NCBI GenBank assembly: GCA_945890645.1
Contig: CAMDCV010000001.1
Span: 1 to 64,000 of the forward strand
Reading direction: 5' to 3'
Source: Akkermansia muciniphila
GTDB lineage: Bacteria; Verrucomicrobiota; Verrucomicrobiia; Verrucomicrobiales; Akkermansiaceae
DNA length: 64,000 bases
Part shown: piece after piece, positions 8,919 to 16,979 of the stretch
Layout of the letters: every line of letters begins with the position of its first letter
Position numbering within the stretch: position 1 is the stretch's first letter
Translations under genes and position numbers: made by a program
The notes under the pieces: model-generated
The model's input: only the letters and a program-made list of their open reading frames with translations
The model's database searches: none
What the model was told of the DNA's origin: nothing

Positions 8919-9914
8919 TTAGGTTGCGGTGGCCCATACGCGGGCACCCATCGCGCGACGTTCCTTGGTGGCAAAAAAGCCTTCTAATCCCGGGCGCGCA
9001 AGTAAGTCCGCGATCATGGCCTCGGCCGTGCGATGACGCCAGCGAAAGCCCTCCTCTTCGAGTCGCAGCGGTCGCACCCAACGACTCTTGAGCACTAGTT
9101 CCGCTTCCGTGCGCAGTGCCCAGGCCCCGAGTTTTACCATCCATTGAGTGGCAGGTAGTCCGATGGGCATGGCTAGGGCTTCGCGTAAGAGTTGCTGCAA
9201 CCGGCGGTTGGTCGGTGCCTCGGGCGCGGTGAGGTTGAAAACGCCATCGAGCAGGGGATTGCCAACGAGGAAATCCAAAGCTGCCAACCAGTCTTCCATG
9301 TGCATCCAGGTGACCCGTTGGTTGCCGCTAGCTAGTGCTCCGCCGAGTCCACAACGAGTGATGCGACAGAAGACATCGAAGGCCGACTTGTTTTCATTTG
9401 CCATCACGATGCCAGTGCGCAACGCGATCTTGCGCGTGGCAGCGGGAGTTTTTTCGCGGAAGAATGTTTCCTCCCATGCTCGGGCGATGCCAACAGAAAA
9501 TCCTTCGCCCATCTCGCCGCGCCATTCATCTTGCGCTTGGTCTTCGGCATGACGGTAGATCGTGGCAGTGCTGGAATTCATCCACAGGGCGGGTGGTTTT
9601 TTGCACTGGCGAATCGCCCGGGCAATGGCACGAGTGCTATCAACGCGTGAATCTAAAATCTGCTTGCGGTTAGTTTCATCATAGCGGCAATCGACCGAAC
9701 GACCGCTAAGATTCACCACCACAGCAGCTCCTTCCAGCGCGAGTTCCCACGGGCCGCTGCTTTGACCATCCCAGGGGAGAAACATACCATCACCGCTCCA
9801 TCCTTCGCGGTGGCGGGCGATGGCTACAATTTCATATCCCTTGCGCGTCCAGTGACGGCAGAGATATCGTCCTAAAAATCCATTGGCTCCAAATATAACG
9901 GCGATCGGTTTCAT
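8919..9914 (-). CDS. TIGR01777-family NAD(P)-dependent epimerase/reductase
   Basis: 331 residues, an extended short-chain dehydrogenase of the TIGR01777 (YfcH/SulA-like) type. The Rossmann nucleotide loop is FGANGFLGRYLC near residue 8. AVVVNLSGRSVDCRY, RALAIGRTGIV-like ALRTGIVMANENKSAFDVF, and RVTWMHMEDWLAALDFLVGN are family blocks; the C-terminal 50 residues (GAWALRTEAELVLKSRWVRPLRLEEEGFRWRH, read in parts) match the DUF1731 tail. The substrate is unknown for nearly all members. Its ATG overlaps the stop of the upstream DCC-protein gene (ATGA, 9911-9914), so the two are translationally coupled and probably part of the GbsR-controlled unit. The longer frame that starts at 10013 lies inside the upstream gene and was not used. 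Confidence 0.88.
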   Translation of the reverse strand: MKPIAVIFGANGFLGRYLCRHWTRKGYEIVAIARHREGWSGDGMFLPWDGQSSGPWELALEGAAVVVNLSGRSVDCRYDETNRKQILDSRVDSTRAIARAIRQCKKPPALWMNSSTATIYRHAEDQAQDEWRGEMGEGFSVGIARAWEETFFREKTPAATRKIALRTGIVMANENKSAFDVFCRITRCGLGGALASGNQRVTWMHMEDWLAALDFLVGNPLLDGVFNLTAPEAPTNRRLQQLLREALAMPIGLPATQWMVKLGAWALRTEAELVLKSRWVRPLRLEEEGFRWRHRTAEAMIADLLARPGLEGFFATKERRAMGARVWATAT

Positions 9915-10420
9915 GGTGTAAATGTGTGAGTGGTTGCGGTGTTTTTTGCTTTGGCAAGGTAAGGAAGGGAAGGCGGTGTGTGAGAGGGCAATTGGCAAGT
10001 TCCAGTCTGACAAGTGTCATCATTGATTTGTGAAACGGCGTGCCAGAGTTGCCCCTCGCTTTTCAGGCCCATCAGTTGGGAAATTTTATGGCGTCGTGTG
10101 GAGAGCGCGTGAACGACTCTTTTCACCATCGGCTGCCACTGTGGTGCGGCCAGGCGGAACGACCATGCGCGATACTCGTAGGTCGTCCACAAGCAGACGA
10201 TCCAAGCTGGGCTGCCCTGCCACCAGCGACCATCATCGGCGAGAACTACGATGTCCTGATCGGCATGGAGTTGGCGGATACCCGGCATGCGCTGCTCGGC
10301 TTGTTCGGTGGCATAACCGACGAATTCCACACGCACGGATTTTTTCTGCCGCTCCAGCCAGAACCGGAAAGTCGTGCACAAACCGCAGTGCGGATCGTAA
10401 AAAATCGTCAGTGTGTTCAT
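9911..10420 (-). CDS. DCC-family thiol-disulfide oxidoreductase-like protein (DUF393)
   Basis: 169 residues. The N terminus carries the DxxCxxC signature that names the DCC family: FYDPHCGLCTTF, Asp9, Cys12 and Cys15, in a thioredoxin-like context. Next come VEFVGYATEQAEQRMPGI and DIVVLADDGRWWQGSPAW, also typical of DUF393. The C-terminal 40 residues are extra and contain a second cysteine pair (DTCQTGTC). The protein is small, soluble and without a signal peptide. It overlaps the epimerase start by 4 nt and lies 19 bp behind a small membrane protein. The biochemical role of the family is not established; redox chemistry is inferred from the CxxC only. Confidence 0.85.
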   Translation of the reverse strand: MNTLTIFYDPHCGLCTTFRFWLERQKKSVRVEFVGYATEQAEQRMPGIRQLHADQDIVVLADDGRWWQGSPAWIVCLWTTYEYRAWSFRLAAPQWQPMVKRVVHALSTRRHKISQLMGLKSEGQLWHAVSQINDDTCQTGTCQLPSHTPPSLPYLAKAKNTATTHTFTP

Positions 10421-10439
10421 GGTCGTGTAAGTGGTTAGA

Positions 10440-10844
10440 TTAGCGAGTGATCGTTCCAGTGGCTTCGACGGGCGGACCCATTTTTTCCCATGTCGCGCGT
10501 TTTCTGGTGCGAGTGAGAATGAAGAGGTTGAAGAAGTGCATTACGCCAAGGATGAGCATCACCACGCCGAGCTTACCACTGCAGGCTTCGAAGATGCCCT
10601 TGGTGTTGGCGACATCGAGATCGAGTTTCATGTAAAGAGCTACGAAGCCGATGTTGACGAGGTAAAATCCCACGACCAGCAAGTGGTTCACGCTGTCGGC
10701 GAGTTGTTCGTTGCCGTGAAAACAATCCACAAGAAAGATACGACCGCTTTTGTGCAGCGTGCGTGCGACCCAGATCGTGAGGGGGATGGCGATGCCGAGA
10801 TAGATGCCGTAGGCGATGACTGTTTGATGGGCGGTGTCGTTCAT
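10440..10844 (-). CDS. Small integral membrane protein, function unknown
   Basis: 134 residues with three or four likely membrane helices: about 12-26 (YGIYLGIAIPLTIWVA), 55-72 (LLVVGFYLVNIGFVALYM) and 88-108 (LGVVMLILGVMHFFNLFIL). The C terminus is short and basic (TRTRKRATWEK). I do not recognise a named family. It is the first gene after the GbsR-type regulator, with a regulator-like palindrome in between, and is followed 19 bp later by the DCC protein. The context suggests that it is a target of the regulator and acts with the DCC protein and epimerase at the membrane, but nothing in the sequence tells what it transports or senses. Confidence 0.75.
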   Translation of the reverse strand: MNDTAHQTVIAYGIYLGIAIPLTIWVARTLHKSGRIFLVDCFHGNEQLADSVNHLLVVGFYLVNIGFVALYMKLDLDVANTKGIFEACSGKLGVVMLILGVMHFFNLFILTRTRKRATWEKMGPPVEATGTITR

Positions 10845-10893
10845 GGTGTTGGTTTCTTACGTTGTGTTTTCTGTTGTTTCTGTTTGTTCTTTC

Positions 10894-10913
10894 TTTTCAG
10901 AAAATAATGAAAA
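10894..10913. promoter_or_regulatory. Palindrome, copy 1: probable GbsR-type operator
   Basis: A perfect inverted repeat TTTTCA-N8-TGAAAA in the 94-bp gap between the regulator gene and the small membrane protein gene. The 8-bp centre is GAAAATAA on the plus strand. When the second copy is reverse-complemented, 18 of 20 positions agree. Presence on both sides of the regulator gene is the usual picture for an autoregulated operator. Confidence 0.6.
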
Positions 10914-10938
10914 TATGTGCGAAAAAAAATGAAGGGGT

Positions 10939-11490
10939 TTAGCCGAGAAGTTTGGCGGCGAGTTGGATGGCAAAACCGTGTTTCATGCTGGAGACTTGAT
11001 CGGCGACTTTCGAAGCGAAGCTGACGAACTCCTCGAGTTGACGCATTTGTTTGTGAAAGGCTTTGGCTTCGGGGCTATCCCACTCGCGACTTTTCTCCAT
11101 GCAATCGCGCAACACTCCGAGAGCTGGCTCGATTTCCCGGCGCTTGCGTTCGCGGGCAACAGTACGGGCGATTTCCCACACATCCTTCTCTGCTTCAAAG
11201 TATTCCTTTCGTTCCCCACGAATCACCACCGTGCGGACAAGGCCCCAGGCGATGAGTTCCTTGACGTTGGTGTGGGCATTGCCACGGCTGATTTCCAACT
11301 CCTCCATGAGGTCATCGGTGGTGAGTGGCTTATCGACCGTCATCAGTAGCGCGTGGATTTGAGCCATGGTGCGATTGATGCCCCACTGCGATCCAAGAGC
11401 ACCCCACTGCGAAACAAATTCTTCGCGAGCGGCCTTTAAGGCGGCTTTCTCGGCGTTGAATTGTTCGGCTTTGCTGCTCACGATTTTCAT
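10939..11490 (-). CDS. GbsR/MarR-family transcriptional regulator
   Basis: 183 residues of the GbsR type, a winged-helix DNA-binding family related to MarR. The N-terminal part is charged (AEQFNAEKAALKAAREEFVSQWG) and leads into WGINRTMAQIHALLM, PLTTDDLMEELEISRGNAHTNVKELIAWGLVRTV (helix-turn-helix and recognition helix, about residues 55-90) and the wing RGERKEYFEAEKDVWEIARTV. The C terminus is helical and probably dimerises. In Bacillus the GbsR protein responds to choline; here no choline or betaine genes occur, so the ligand is unknown. The start codon at 11490 lies inside a palindrome that is repeated downstream of the gene, suggesting autoregulation. recJ ends 45 bp upstream on the same strand. 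Confidence 0.88.
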   Translation of the reverse strand: MKIVSSKAEQFNAEKAALKAAREEFVSQWGALGSQWGINRTMAQIHALLMTVDKPLTTDDLMEELEISRGNAHTNVKELIAWGLVRTVVIRGERKEYFEAEKDVWEIARTVARERKRREIEPALGVLRDCMEKSREWDSPEAKAFHKQMRQLEEFVSFASKVADQVSSMKHGFAIQLAAKLLG

Positions 11491-11503
11491 TTTATTCTGA
11501 AAA
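11484..11503. promoter_or_regulatory. Palindrome, copy 2: probable GbsR-type operator overlapping the regulator start codon
   Basis: TTTTCA-N8-TGAAAA again, here with centre TTTTATTC on the plus strand. The ATG of the regulator (complement of 11488-11490) falls inside it, so a bound dimer would block both promoter and start. It is the reverse-complement partner of the copy at 10894-10913 with two mismatches in the centre. Confidence 0.6.
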
Positions 11504-11535
11504 CTTCATAAAGCAACAATTATTTTGAGGTTTTT

Positions 11536-13236
11536 TTAGGATCGTGCCGCTCGCACATCGGTGATAACGACTTGCAGCGAGGTGACACCGCGAAAGGTGT
11601 TGCGGTCGATGGTGAAGGCGATGTCCCACGGTGGGTCGGGAAGTTGGCGTTCGCCGCCATTGAAGAACATCGCTGATTGCTCGTTGAGGCCGGCTTTGCC
11701 TTGGCGAAGAAATAAACGCAGATGTTTGTTTTTCAAATGCATGGGCGGACGGCTTAGATAGACATCACGGGCGAGAAACACGGGCTGCGGATTGCCGCTG
11801 CCGAAGGGTTGGAGGAGTTCGTAGGACTTGAGAAAATCGAGGGATAGCCACTCAAAGTTCAGCTCGGCATCAAGATAGATTTTCGGCAGTCGTTGCTCGG
11901 GGGTTGTGTGTTTGAGCACATGCCCCGCGAATAGCTGGCGGAAATCCGTTAGCATGCTTTCATTGATGGAAATACCAGCCGCCATCTCATGACCACCACC
12001 GGCGAGCAAGAGCGGACGACAATCATCAATGGCTGCCACCAGTGAGACGCCTTGGATCGAACGGCCGGAACCTTTGCCGATACCGTTTTCATCGATTGAA
12101 ACGATAAAGGTAGGTCGATGGTATTGACGCATTAGTCGCGAAGCCACGATGCCAACAACTCCCGGATGCCAATCGCGCGAGCCTAACACAATCACCGGAT
12201 CATTGAGATAATCCTTCATCATTTCGAGTGCTTCGCGACGTGTACGCTCTTCCATTGTCTGGCGTTCGCGATTGAAGTCATCGAGCATGGCGGCGAGTTC
12301 TTCTGCCTGCTCGGGGTCCTCGCACATCAAAGTGGCGAGTGCCATTTCTGGTTGATCCATGCGTCCCGCTGCATTGAGTCGCGGGCCAATGCGGAAGCCC
12401 ACATCCATCGAAGTTGCGCTGCCGTTCATGCCGACCGCTTTTTGCAAGGCACGCAGGCCGAGATTGTTGGTGTTAGGAAGCCGCTTCAATCCATGACGAA
12501 CAATCAACCGGTTTTCTCCAATCATCGGTACAATATCGGCAATGGTAGCCACGCTGACCAGATCTAACAGATTTTTCAAATCGTAGTCGGCGAGAGGTCG
12601 TGTTTTCAGCAAGGCGTGGGCCACTTTGAAGCAAACGCCTGCGGCACAGAGGTAGGGAAAGTCACTGCCGCACTTGGGATTCACCAATGCGGCACATTCC
12701 GGTCTTCCTCGTGGGCCGGGCTCGTGGTGGTCGAGAACGATCACTGCCACGCCCTTGGCAGTAAGAGTGGCGATTTCATCGATCGAGCTGGTGCCGCAAT
12801 CGACCGCAATCAAAAGATCCGGCAGGCCACATTCGCGTTCGAATCGCTCGAGCGCTGCCATGCTGAGACCATAGCCTTCGGCACTGCGCTGGGGCACAAA
12901 AAATTTCGGTTCAGCCCCATAGGCGCGGAGAATCGAGCGCATCACTGAGATCGAAGTCACGCCATCGACATCGTAGTCGCCAAAGATGCCAATTTTTTCC
13001 TTTCTATCGATCGCTTCAAAAAGCCGAGCAACGGCGATGTCCATGTCCGGCATGAGAAACGGATCGGCGAGGTCCTTGAGCTTCGGATCGAGGAAGCGTT
13101 CGATACTACTCAGCTCTGCAATATTGCGCTGGCGGATTAGGTGTGTGAGGATTGCGGGGAAATCATCATCAGCGCCATTTTCTTCCATTTGAAATGACTC
13201 TCCGCGAATGATCCACTCTATGTTTGATTCCCGCAT
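11536..13236 (-). CDS. recJ: Single-stranded-DNA-specific exonuclease RecJ
   Basis: A 566-residue 5'-3' ssDNA exonuclease of the DHH superfamily, acting in recombination and repair. The DHH phosphoesterase motifs are visible: IGIFGDYDVDGVTS (motif I), IAVDCGTSS (motif II), VIVLDHHEPG (motif III, DHH) and AALVNPKCGSDFPYLCAAGVCFKVA (motif IV region). The DHHA1 domain follows with GSRDWHPGVVGIVASRLM and GSGRSIQGVSLVAAIDDC, then the GGGHEMAAGISI motif. The C-terminal OB-fold begins near LDAELNFEWLSLDFL and includes LLQPFGSGNPQPVF. The length is normal. It lies 87 bp after a small membrane protein gene and 45 bp before the GbsR regulator. Confidence 0.97.
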   Translation of the reverse strand: MRESNIEWIIRGESFQMEENGADDDFPAILTHLIRQRNIAELSSIERFLDPKLKDLADPFLMPDMDIAVARLFEAIDRKEKIGIFGDYDVDGVTSISVMRSILRAYGAEPKFFVPQRSAEGYGLSMAALERFERECGLPDLLIAVDCGTSSIDEIATLTAKGVAVIVLDHHEPGPRGRPECAALVNPKCGSDFPYLCAAGVCFKVAHALLKTRPLADYDLKNLLDLVSVATIADIVPMIGENRLIVRHGLKRLPNTNNLGLRALQKAVGMNGSATSMDVGFRIGPRLNAAGRMDQPEMALATLMCEDPEQAEELAAMLDDFNRERQTMEERTRREALEMMKDYLNDPVIVLGSRDWHPGVVGIVASRLMRQYHRPTFIVSIDENGIGKGSGRSIQGVSLVAAIDDCRPLLLAGGGHEMAAGISINESMLTDFRQLFAGHVLKHTTPEQRLPKIYLDAELNFEWLSLDFLKSYELLQPFGSGNPQPVFLARDVYLSRPPMHLKNKHLRLFLRQGKAGLNEQSAMFFNGGERQLPDPPWDIAFTIDRNTFRGVTSLQVVITDVRAARS

Positions 13237-13323
13237 GTGCTACGCGCCACTATGGCGAGAATGCGCAAGCTGACAAGTGCGGATGATTTTTCTTTTTGCC
13301 TGAAGGGAAAAATGCATCACGCA

Positions 13324-13701
13324 TCATTGCGCATACCACCACTGCAGTGAGAAAAATATTTTTTCGAAAATACGACCCGACAACAAAGGCGATTGATGGG
13401 AGCATTGGCTCGTAGTAACACAGATCAAACTCAAAAAGCCAAGGCAGGCGAGTGGAATGGCAATCGCCACATGCCATGCAGCATGGGAGAAGTGACCATC
13501 GCGCTGCAAGCTCAGCAAGCTATAGGCAATCCACATCCACCACAGCAGCTCGACGCCGAAAAACAACAACACATAAGGCATCACATAGGGACATTGATAG
13601 GTCGTGGCCAATCCGCACAAGGCGAGAGCTAGCGCGCAAGCTGCCATGAGACAAGCGACCACCGCGTCCGCACGATTTCCCCATGATTCGGGTATGTCCA
13701 T
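13324..13701 (-). CDS. Hypothetical small membrane protein
   Basis: 125 residues with three or four hydrophobic stretches: about 10-32 (ADAVVACLMAACALALALCGLA), 40-62 (MPYVLLFFGVELLWWMWIAY) and 75-95 (AAWHVAIAIPLACLGFLSLI). It is rich in Trp, Cys and Leu. I do not recognise the family. It starts 37 bp behind pheA and its end lies 87 bp before recJ, on the same strand as both. An overlapping frame (13250-13477) carries only part of the same hydrophobic pattern and was rejected. Coding status is supported by its ATG, length and position in the run, not by homology. Confidence 0.5.
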   Translation of the reverse strand: MDIPESWGNRADAVVACLMAACALALALCGLATTYQCPYVMPYVLLFFGVELLWWMWIAYSLLSLQRDGHFSHAAWHVAIAIPLACLGFLSLICVTTSQCSHQSPLLSGRIFEKIFFSLQWWYAQ

Positions 13702-13738
13702 GGATGTTATAACGGACGGCGTGAAACTCTCTTAGAGA

Positions 13739-14809
13739 TTATTCGCCGGCATCGGGATAAGAACCCAACAATTTTACCAATGAGCAGTGATTGCGCAATT
13801 CCTTCAGTGCGTTACTGACCTTCGCGTCCTCACAATGTCCGCCGAGATCGACGTAGAATATGTATTCCCAGTCCTTTTGTTTCGACGGACGAGATTCAAT
13901 TTTCGACATATTGATTTCAAATTGATCGAATGACTGCAGGGCGCTCACCAGCGCGCCGGGTTTGTCTTGAATGGAAAACAAAATTGAAGTGCGGTCGTTG
14001 CCGGTGGGGGGGCAAGTTTTTTCGCCGATCACTAAGAAGCGTGTGGTATTCGTCGCACGGTCTTGGATCGAATGATCGAGAATGGTCAGTCCATGCAGCT
14101 CTGCGGCGAGTGCGCCACCAAGAGCGGCCGCACCGTGATCGGCATATTCTTGGGCGAGCTTGGCGGCCTTGGTGGTAGAGGAAACCTCAACCATATCAGC
14201 TTCAGGGAAATTTTTCAGAATCCAATTCCGGCATTGGCCGAAGACTTGCGGGTGCGAGTAGAGCGTTTTGATTTTCTCGCGCGGTATGGCCGCCATCAAG
14301 TTGTTTTCGATACGCAACAAAATCTGCGCGCAGATGTGGAGCGGGGAATCGACAAACAAATCGAGAGTGTGCGAAACGGCGCCTTCGGTGGAGTTTTCGA
14401 TGGGCACCACGCCGTAGTCAGCGCGGCGACGCGCAACTTGATCAAACACATCAGCGAAGTTTGGCTGCGAAGCGTAGGCGACGGAGTGACCGAATTTTTT
14501 GATCGCGGCCTGATGAGTCCAGGTGCCTTCCGGACCGAGGTAGGCGATTTTCAAATCATCTTCGAGCGCTAGGGCTGCCGACATGATTTCGCGGTAGATC
14601 GCGCGGATTGATTTTTCTGGCAGGCGTCCGTGGTTTTTTTCGAGTAATTTTTTCAGCAAGGCATCTTCACGCTCCGGTGCATAAATTTGCAGACCTTCCT
14701 GCTTCTTGATCACACCGACCTCATGCACCAGCTCGGCACGTGCGGACAGCAGATCCATGAGATTGGAATCTACTTCATCGATTTTTTTTCTAATGTCTTC
14801 TAAGCTCAC
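13739..14809 (-). CDS. pheA: Bifunctional chorismate mutase/prephenate dehydratase (P-protein)
   Basis: 356 residues, converting chorismate through prephenate to phenylpyruvate in phenylalanine synthesis. Residues 1-90 are an AroQ-type chorismate mutase (IRKKIDEVDSNLMDLLSARAELVHEVG, IYREIMSAALALE). The prephenate dehydratase domain starts at IAYLGPEGTWTHQAA and includes GVVPIENSTEGAVSHTLDLF, ILDHSIQDRATNTTRFLVIG with the catalytic TTRF-type motif. The ACT domain follows (TSILFSIQDKPGALVSAL, and the ESRP motif of phenylalanine binding), so feedback inhibition by Phe is expected. The start is GTG at 14809. It begins 12 bp after scpB ends, suggesting one transcript. Confidence 0.97.
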   Translation of the reverse strand: MSLEDIRKKIDEVDSNLMDLLSARAELVHEVGVIKKQEGLQIYAPEREDALLKKLLEKNHGRLPEKSIRAIYREIMSAALALEDDLKIAYLGPEGTWTHQAAIKKFGHSVAYASQPNFADVFDQVARRRADYGVVPIENSTEGAVSHTLDLFVDSPLHICAQILLRIENNLMAAIPREKIKTLYSHPQVFGQCRNWILKNFPEADMVEVSSTTKAAKLAQEYADHGAAALGGALAAELHGLTILDHSIQDRATNTTRFLVIGEKTCPPTGNDRTSILFSIQDKPGALVSALQSFDQFEINMSKIESRPSKQKDWEYIFYVDLGGHCEDAKVSNALKELRNHCSLVKLLGSYPDAGE

Positions 14810-14821
14810 GTTCCTGTCAGG

Positions 14822-15544
14822 TTATTCTTCTTCGCTTTGGTCTTCTTCGCTCACTGCGACAGCGGCTACAGTGGCAACCGCAGCTAGCGGTAATTGCTCG
14901 CTGTACTCCACGGTCTCACTCGCGGGTTCTGGCAATTTGACTTTGCGCAATTCGGCAGCGTTTGGCAAGTCATCGATGCTGCGTATCCCAAAGTGCTCAT
15001 AAAATAACTCGGTCGTCTCATAGAGTAGGGGACGTCCCGGCAGGTCTGCACGACCGCCAATGCGCACGAGATCGCGGTCGAGGAGTTTCTGCAACATGCC
15101 ATCGCAGGAAACCCCACGCACGGCTTCGATGGCAGCCTTGGTGATGGGTTGACGGTAAGCGACGATTGCCAAGGTCTCCATGGCTGGACCACTGAGGCGC
15201 TCGGGCTTCCGACCGGGGAAAAGCTGACGCACGAAATCCCCGTATTGCGCAGAGGTATAAAATTTCCAGCCCTTGGCGCGTTCGAGCAATGCAAAAGAAC
15301 GGCCACTTTCTAGATAAGAATCGTTGAGCTGCTGAATCGCGGCTAAGATTTCAGCGCTGTCCACTGTCGCCAGATGAGTCATCCAATCGGGCAGGGGAGC
15401 AGGGGCATCGCCATCGTCGGTTTCGCGTTGGTGCACGTCTTCGGCCTCGGCGACACGGGCGCGCACGAGGCGGGCCAATTCATCGGCGGATAGCGGCTCG
15501 CTCGAGGCGATCAACAGGGCTTCTACAATCAACGATAACTCCAT
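14822..15544 (-). CDS. scpB: Segregation and condensation protein B
   Basis: 240 residues; the kleisin-associated winged-helix subunit of the SMC-ScpAB condensin that organises and segregates chromosomes. Typical blocks are LSLIVEALLIASSEPLSADELARLV at the N terminus, GRSFALLERAKGWKFYTSAQYGDFVRQLF, then LSGPAMETLAIVAYRQPITKAAIEAVRGVSCDGMLQKLLDRDLVRIGGRADLPGRPLLYETT (read in parts), which is the most conserved region. The acidic C terminus (SEEDQSEEE) is common. The start is ATG 15544; the 16 codons upstream of it in frame are unlikely. No scpA is visible next to it in this window. pheA follows after 12 bp. Confidence 0.94.
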   Translation of the reverse strand: MELSLIVEALLIASSEPLSADELARLVRARVAEAEDVHQRETDDGDAPAPLPDWMTHLATVDSAEILAAIQQLNDSYLESGRSFALLERAKGWKFYTSAQYGDFVRQLFPGRKPERLSGPAMETLAIVAYRQPITKAAIEAVRGVSCDGMLQKLLDRDLVRIGGRADLPGRPLLYETTELFYEHFGIRSIDDLPNAAELRKVKLPEPASETVEYSEQLPLAAVATVAAVAVSEEDQSEEE

Positions 15545-15648
15545 AGTGCGGCGCAAGACTAAGAAGCTTCTCGTGGCGATGCAAGCCTGCAAAGAAATTC
15601 ATCAGGCATCAAATTAAGGAAATATTTTGTCAAAAACCATGTTTTCCC

Positions 15649-15677
15649 TTGCAGGTTGGCATAACGCCCGCTAATGA
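15649..15677 (+). promoter_or_regulatory. Candidate promoter of the dksA-like/rpmG/rpsR unit
   Basis: TTGCAG (15649-15654) and TAATGA (15672-15677) with a 17-bp spacer, about 70 bp upstream of the ATG at 15748. A G+C-rich alternating stretch (15684-15703) follows the predicted start site. Match by eye only. Confidence 0.3.
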
Positions 15678-15747
15678 GCATCGCCCGCGCGCGCGCCGCG
15701 AAGGGAATTTTTAACGATTCTATCAATCTTCATCCCCAATTACGACC

Positions 15748-16764
15748 ATGGCTGCAAAAAAAGCTGCAAAAAAAACAACCGCTAAGGTGCCCTCGAAACC
15801 AGTGGCCAAAAAAGCCGCAGCGAAGCCCGTGAAAAAAGCTCCCGCTAAGCCTGCCGCGAAAGCGCCAGTGAAAAAGGCCCCCGCAAAACCAATGGCCAAA
15901 AAGCTGGTGGCAAAAAAAACTGCGGTCGTTACCAAGAAAAAAGTCGCTCCCAAGCCCGTTGTCAAAAAGGCTGTGGCCAAAGCACCTGCTAAGCCCGTGA
16001 AAAAAGCTGTGGTTAAAGCGCCAGCGAAAAAAGCTCCCGCCACGCCTGTGAAAAAAGCTCCTGCGGCCCAACCTGTTAAGAAGGCAGCACCCGTCAAGCC
16101 CGTGGCACAAAAAGCAGCAGTCAAAGTACCGGCAAAGCCTGCGAAAGTGGAAGAGAAAAAAGTTGTGGTCGCTCCGGTAAAAGCCGCTCCAGCGCCACCA
16201 GCCAAAAAGATTGTCACGAAAAAGGCTCCGATTCGTTATACCCCGCCAACACCAGAACCTGTGATCATCGTCGAGCCGATCACCGATCCGAAATTCTTGG
16301 CCTTTGCTCAGAAACAAAAACAACGACTGCTTGATCTGCGCGATGGCATCGTCGATGCCATGACAGGTTCTGCACGCGAGGCCATCCGCAGTTCTCCCGA
16401 AGGCAGTGAAGCCTCTGGCAGCGGCATGCATCAAGGCGATGCCGGCAGCGATGCCTATGACCGCGACTTCGCTCTTAGCGTGCTCGCGAAAGATCAGGAC
16501 GCTCTTTACGAGATCGAAGAAGCTCTGTTGCGCATCAAAAAAGGCACCTACGGTCTGTGCGAAATGTCCGGCAAGCGTATCCCGATTCCTCGTCTCGAAG
16601 CCATTCCCTTTGCTCGACTCACCGTTGAGTGCCAGGCCCAGTGGGAAAAGGAATATGGCACGAAAAAATTCCGCCCCAGTGGCAGTGTCGGATTCAGCGG
16701 CGGAGGAATTTTTGACGAAGATGAAGATTCTGAGTCGATTTCGCTTGACGACGACGAAGATTAA
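15748..16764 (+). CDS. DksA/TraR-type protein with a long histone H1-like Lys/Ala/Pro tail
   Basis: 338 residues in two halves. Residues 1-163 are built from KKAPAKP-like units, about one third lysine, resembling the tail of histone H1-like bacterial proteins. Residues 180-300 resemble DksA/TraR: a coiled coil (FLAFAQKQKQRLLDLRDGI), DRDFALSVLAKDQDALYEIEEALLRIKKGTYGLCEMSG and RIPIPRLEAIPFARLTVECQ. DksA binds the RNA polymerase secondary channel. The usual C4 zinc site is incomplete: Cys271 and Cys295 remain, Ser274 and Thr292 replace the other two. The C terminus is acidic (DEDEDSES, DDDED). The tail may bind nucleic acid or chromatin-like DNA while the second half touches polymerase; this is inference. 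The gene lies 30 bp upstream of rpmG, so it is linked to ribosomal protein expression. Confidence 0.85.
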   Translation: MAAKKAAKKTTAKVPSKPVAKKAAAKPVKKAPAKPAAKAPVKKAPAKPMAKKLVAKKTAVVTKKKVAPKPVVKKAVAKAPAKPVKKAVVKAPAKKAPATPVKKAPAAQPVKKAAPVKPVAQKAAVKVPAKPAKVEEKKVVVAPVKAAPAPPAKKIVTKKAPIRYTPPTPEPVIIVEPITDPKFLAFAQKQKQRLLDLRDGIVDAMTGSAREAIRSSPEGSEASGSGMHQGDAGSDAYDRDFALSVLAKDQDALYEIEEALLRIKKGTYGLCEMSGKRIPIPRLEAIPFARLTVECQAQWEKEYGTKKFRPSGSVGFSGGGIFDEDEDSESISLDDDED

Positions 16765-16794
16765 TTTATTTTCCCCCTCCCATCACTCCAAGCC

Positions 16795-16968
16795 ATGCCA
16801 CGCGACATTATCATTCTCGAATGCACCGAAGCCAAAGCGGAAGGTAAACCTACCTCTCGCTATGTGACCACCCGTAACAAAAAGAGTCTCCGTACTCCGG
16901 GTCGTCTCGAAAAGGTGAAATTTAATCCTTTCCTTAAGCGCAGAACTCTTCACCGCGAACTTCGCTAA
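16795..16968 (+). CDS. rpmG: 50S ribosomal protein L33
   Basis: A 57-residue large-subunit protein. I translated it directly: [14 protein letters not shown] opens it, [10 protein letters not shown] and the conserved [19 protein letters not shown] close it, matching the L33 family. Only one cysteine (in ILECTEA) is left of the four that bind zinc in the C+ form, so this is the zinc-free type. It starts 30 bp after the DksA-like gene and ends 11 bp before rpsR. It is too short for common ORF cut-offs, which is why it can be missed. Confidence 0.96.
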   Translation: MPRDIIILECTEAKAEGKPTSRYVTTRNKKSLRTPGRLEKVKFNPFLKRRTLHRELR

Positions 16969-16979
16969 CTCTAACGTAT

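Noticed and set aside
15748-16236. Short repeats in the tail of the DksA-like gene, looking like a minisatellite or CRISPR-like array
   Set aside because: The units are irregular in length, have no unique spacers, and stay in one reading frame. It is a low-complexity protein segment.
15723-16434. Long minus-strand frames opposite the DksA-like gene (Ala/Gly/Phe-rich)
   Set aside because: They are the complement of the Lys/Ala/Pro codon repeats. The plus strand has a clear DksA domain, so these frames are artefacts of composition.
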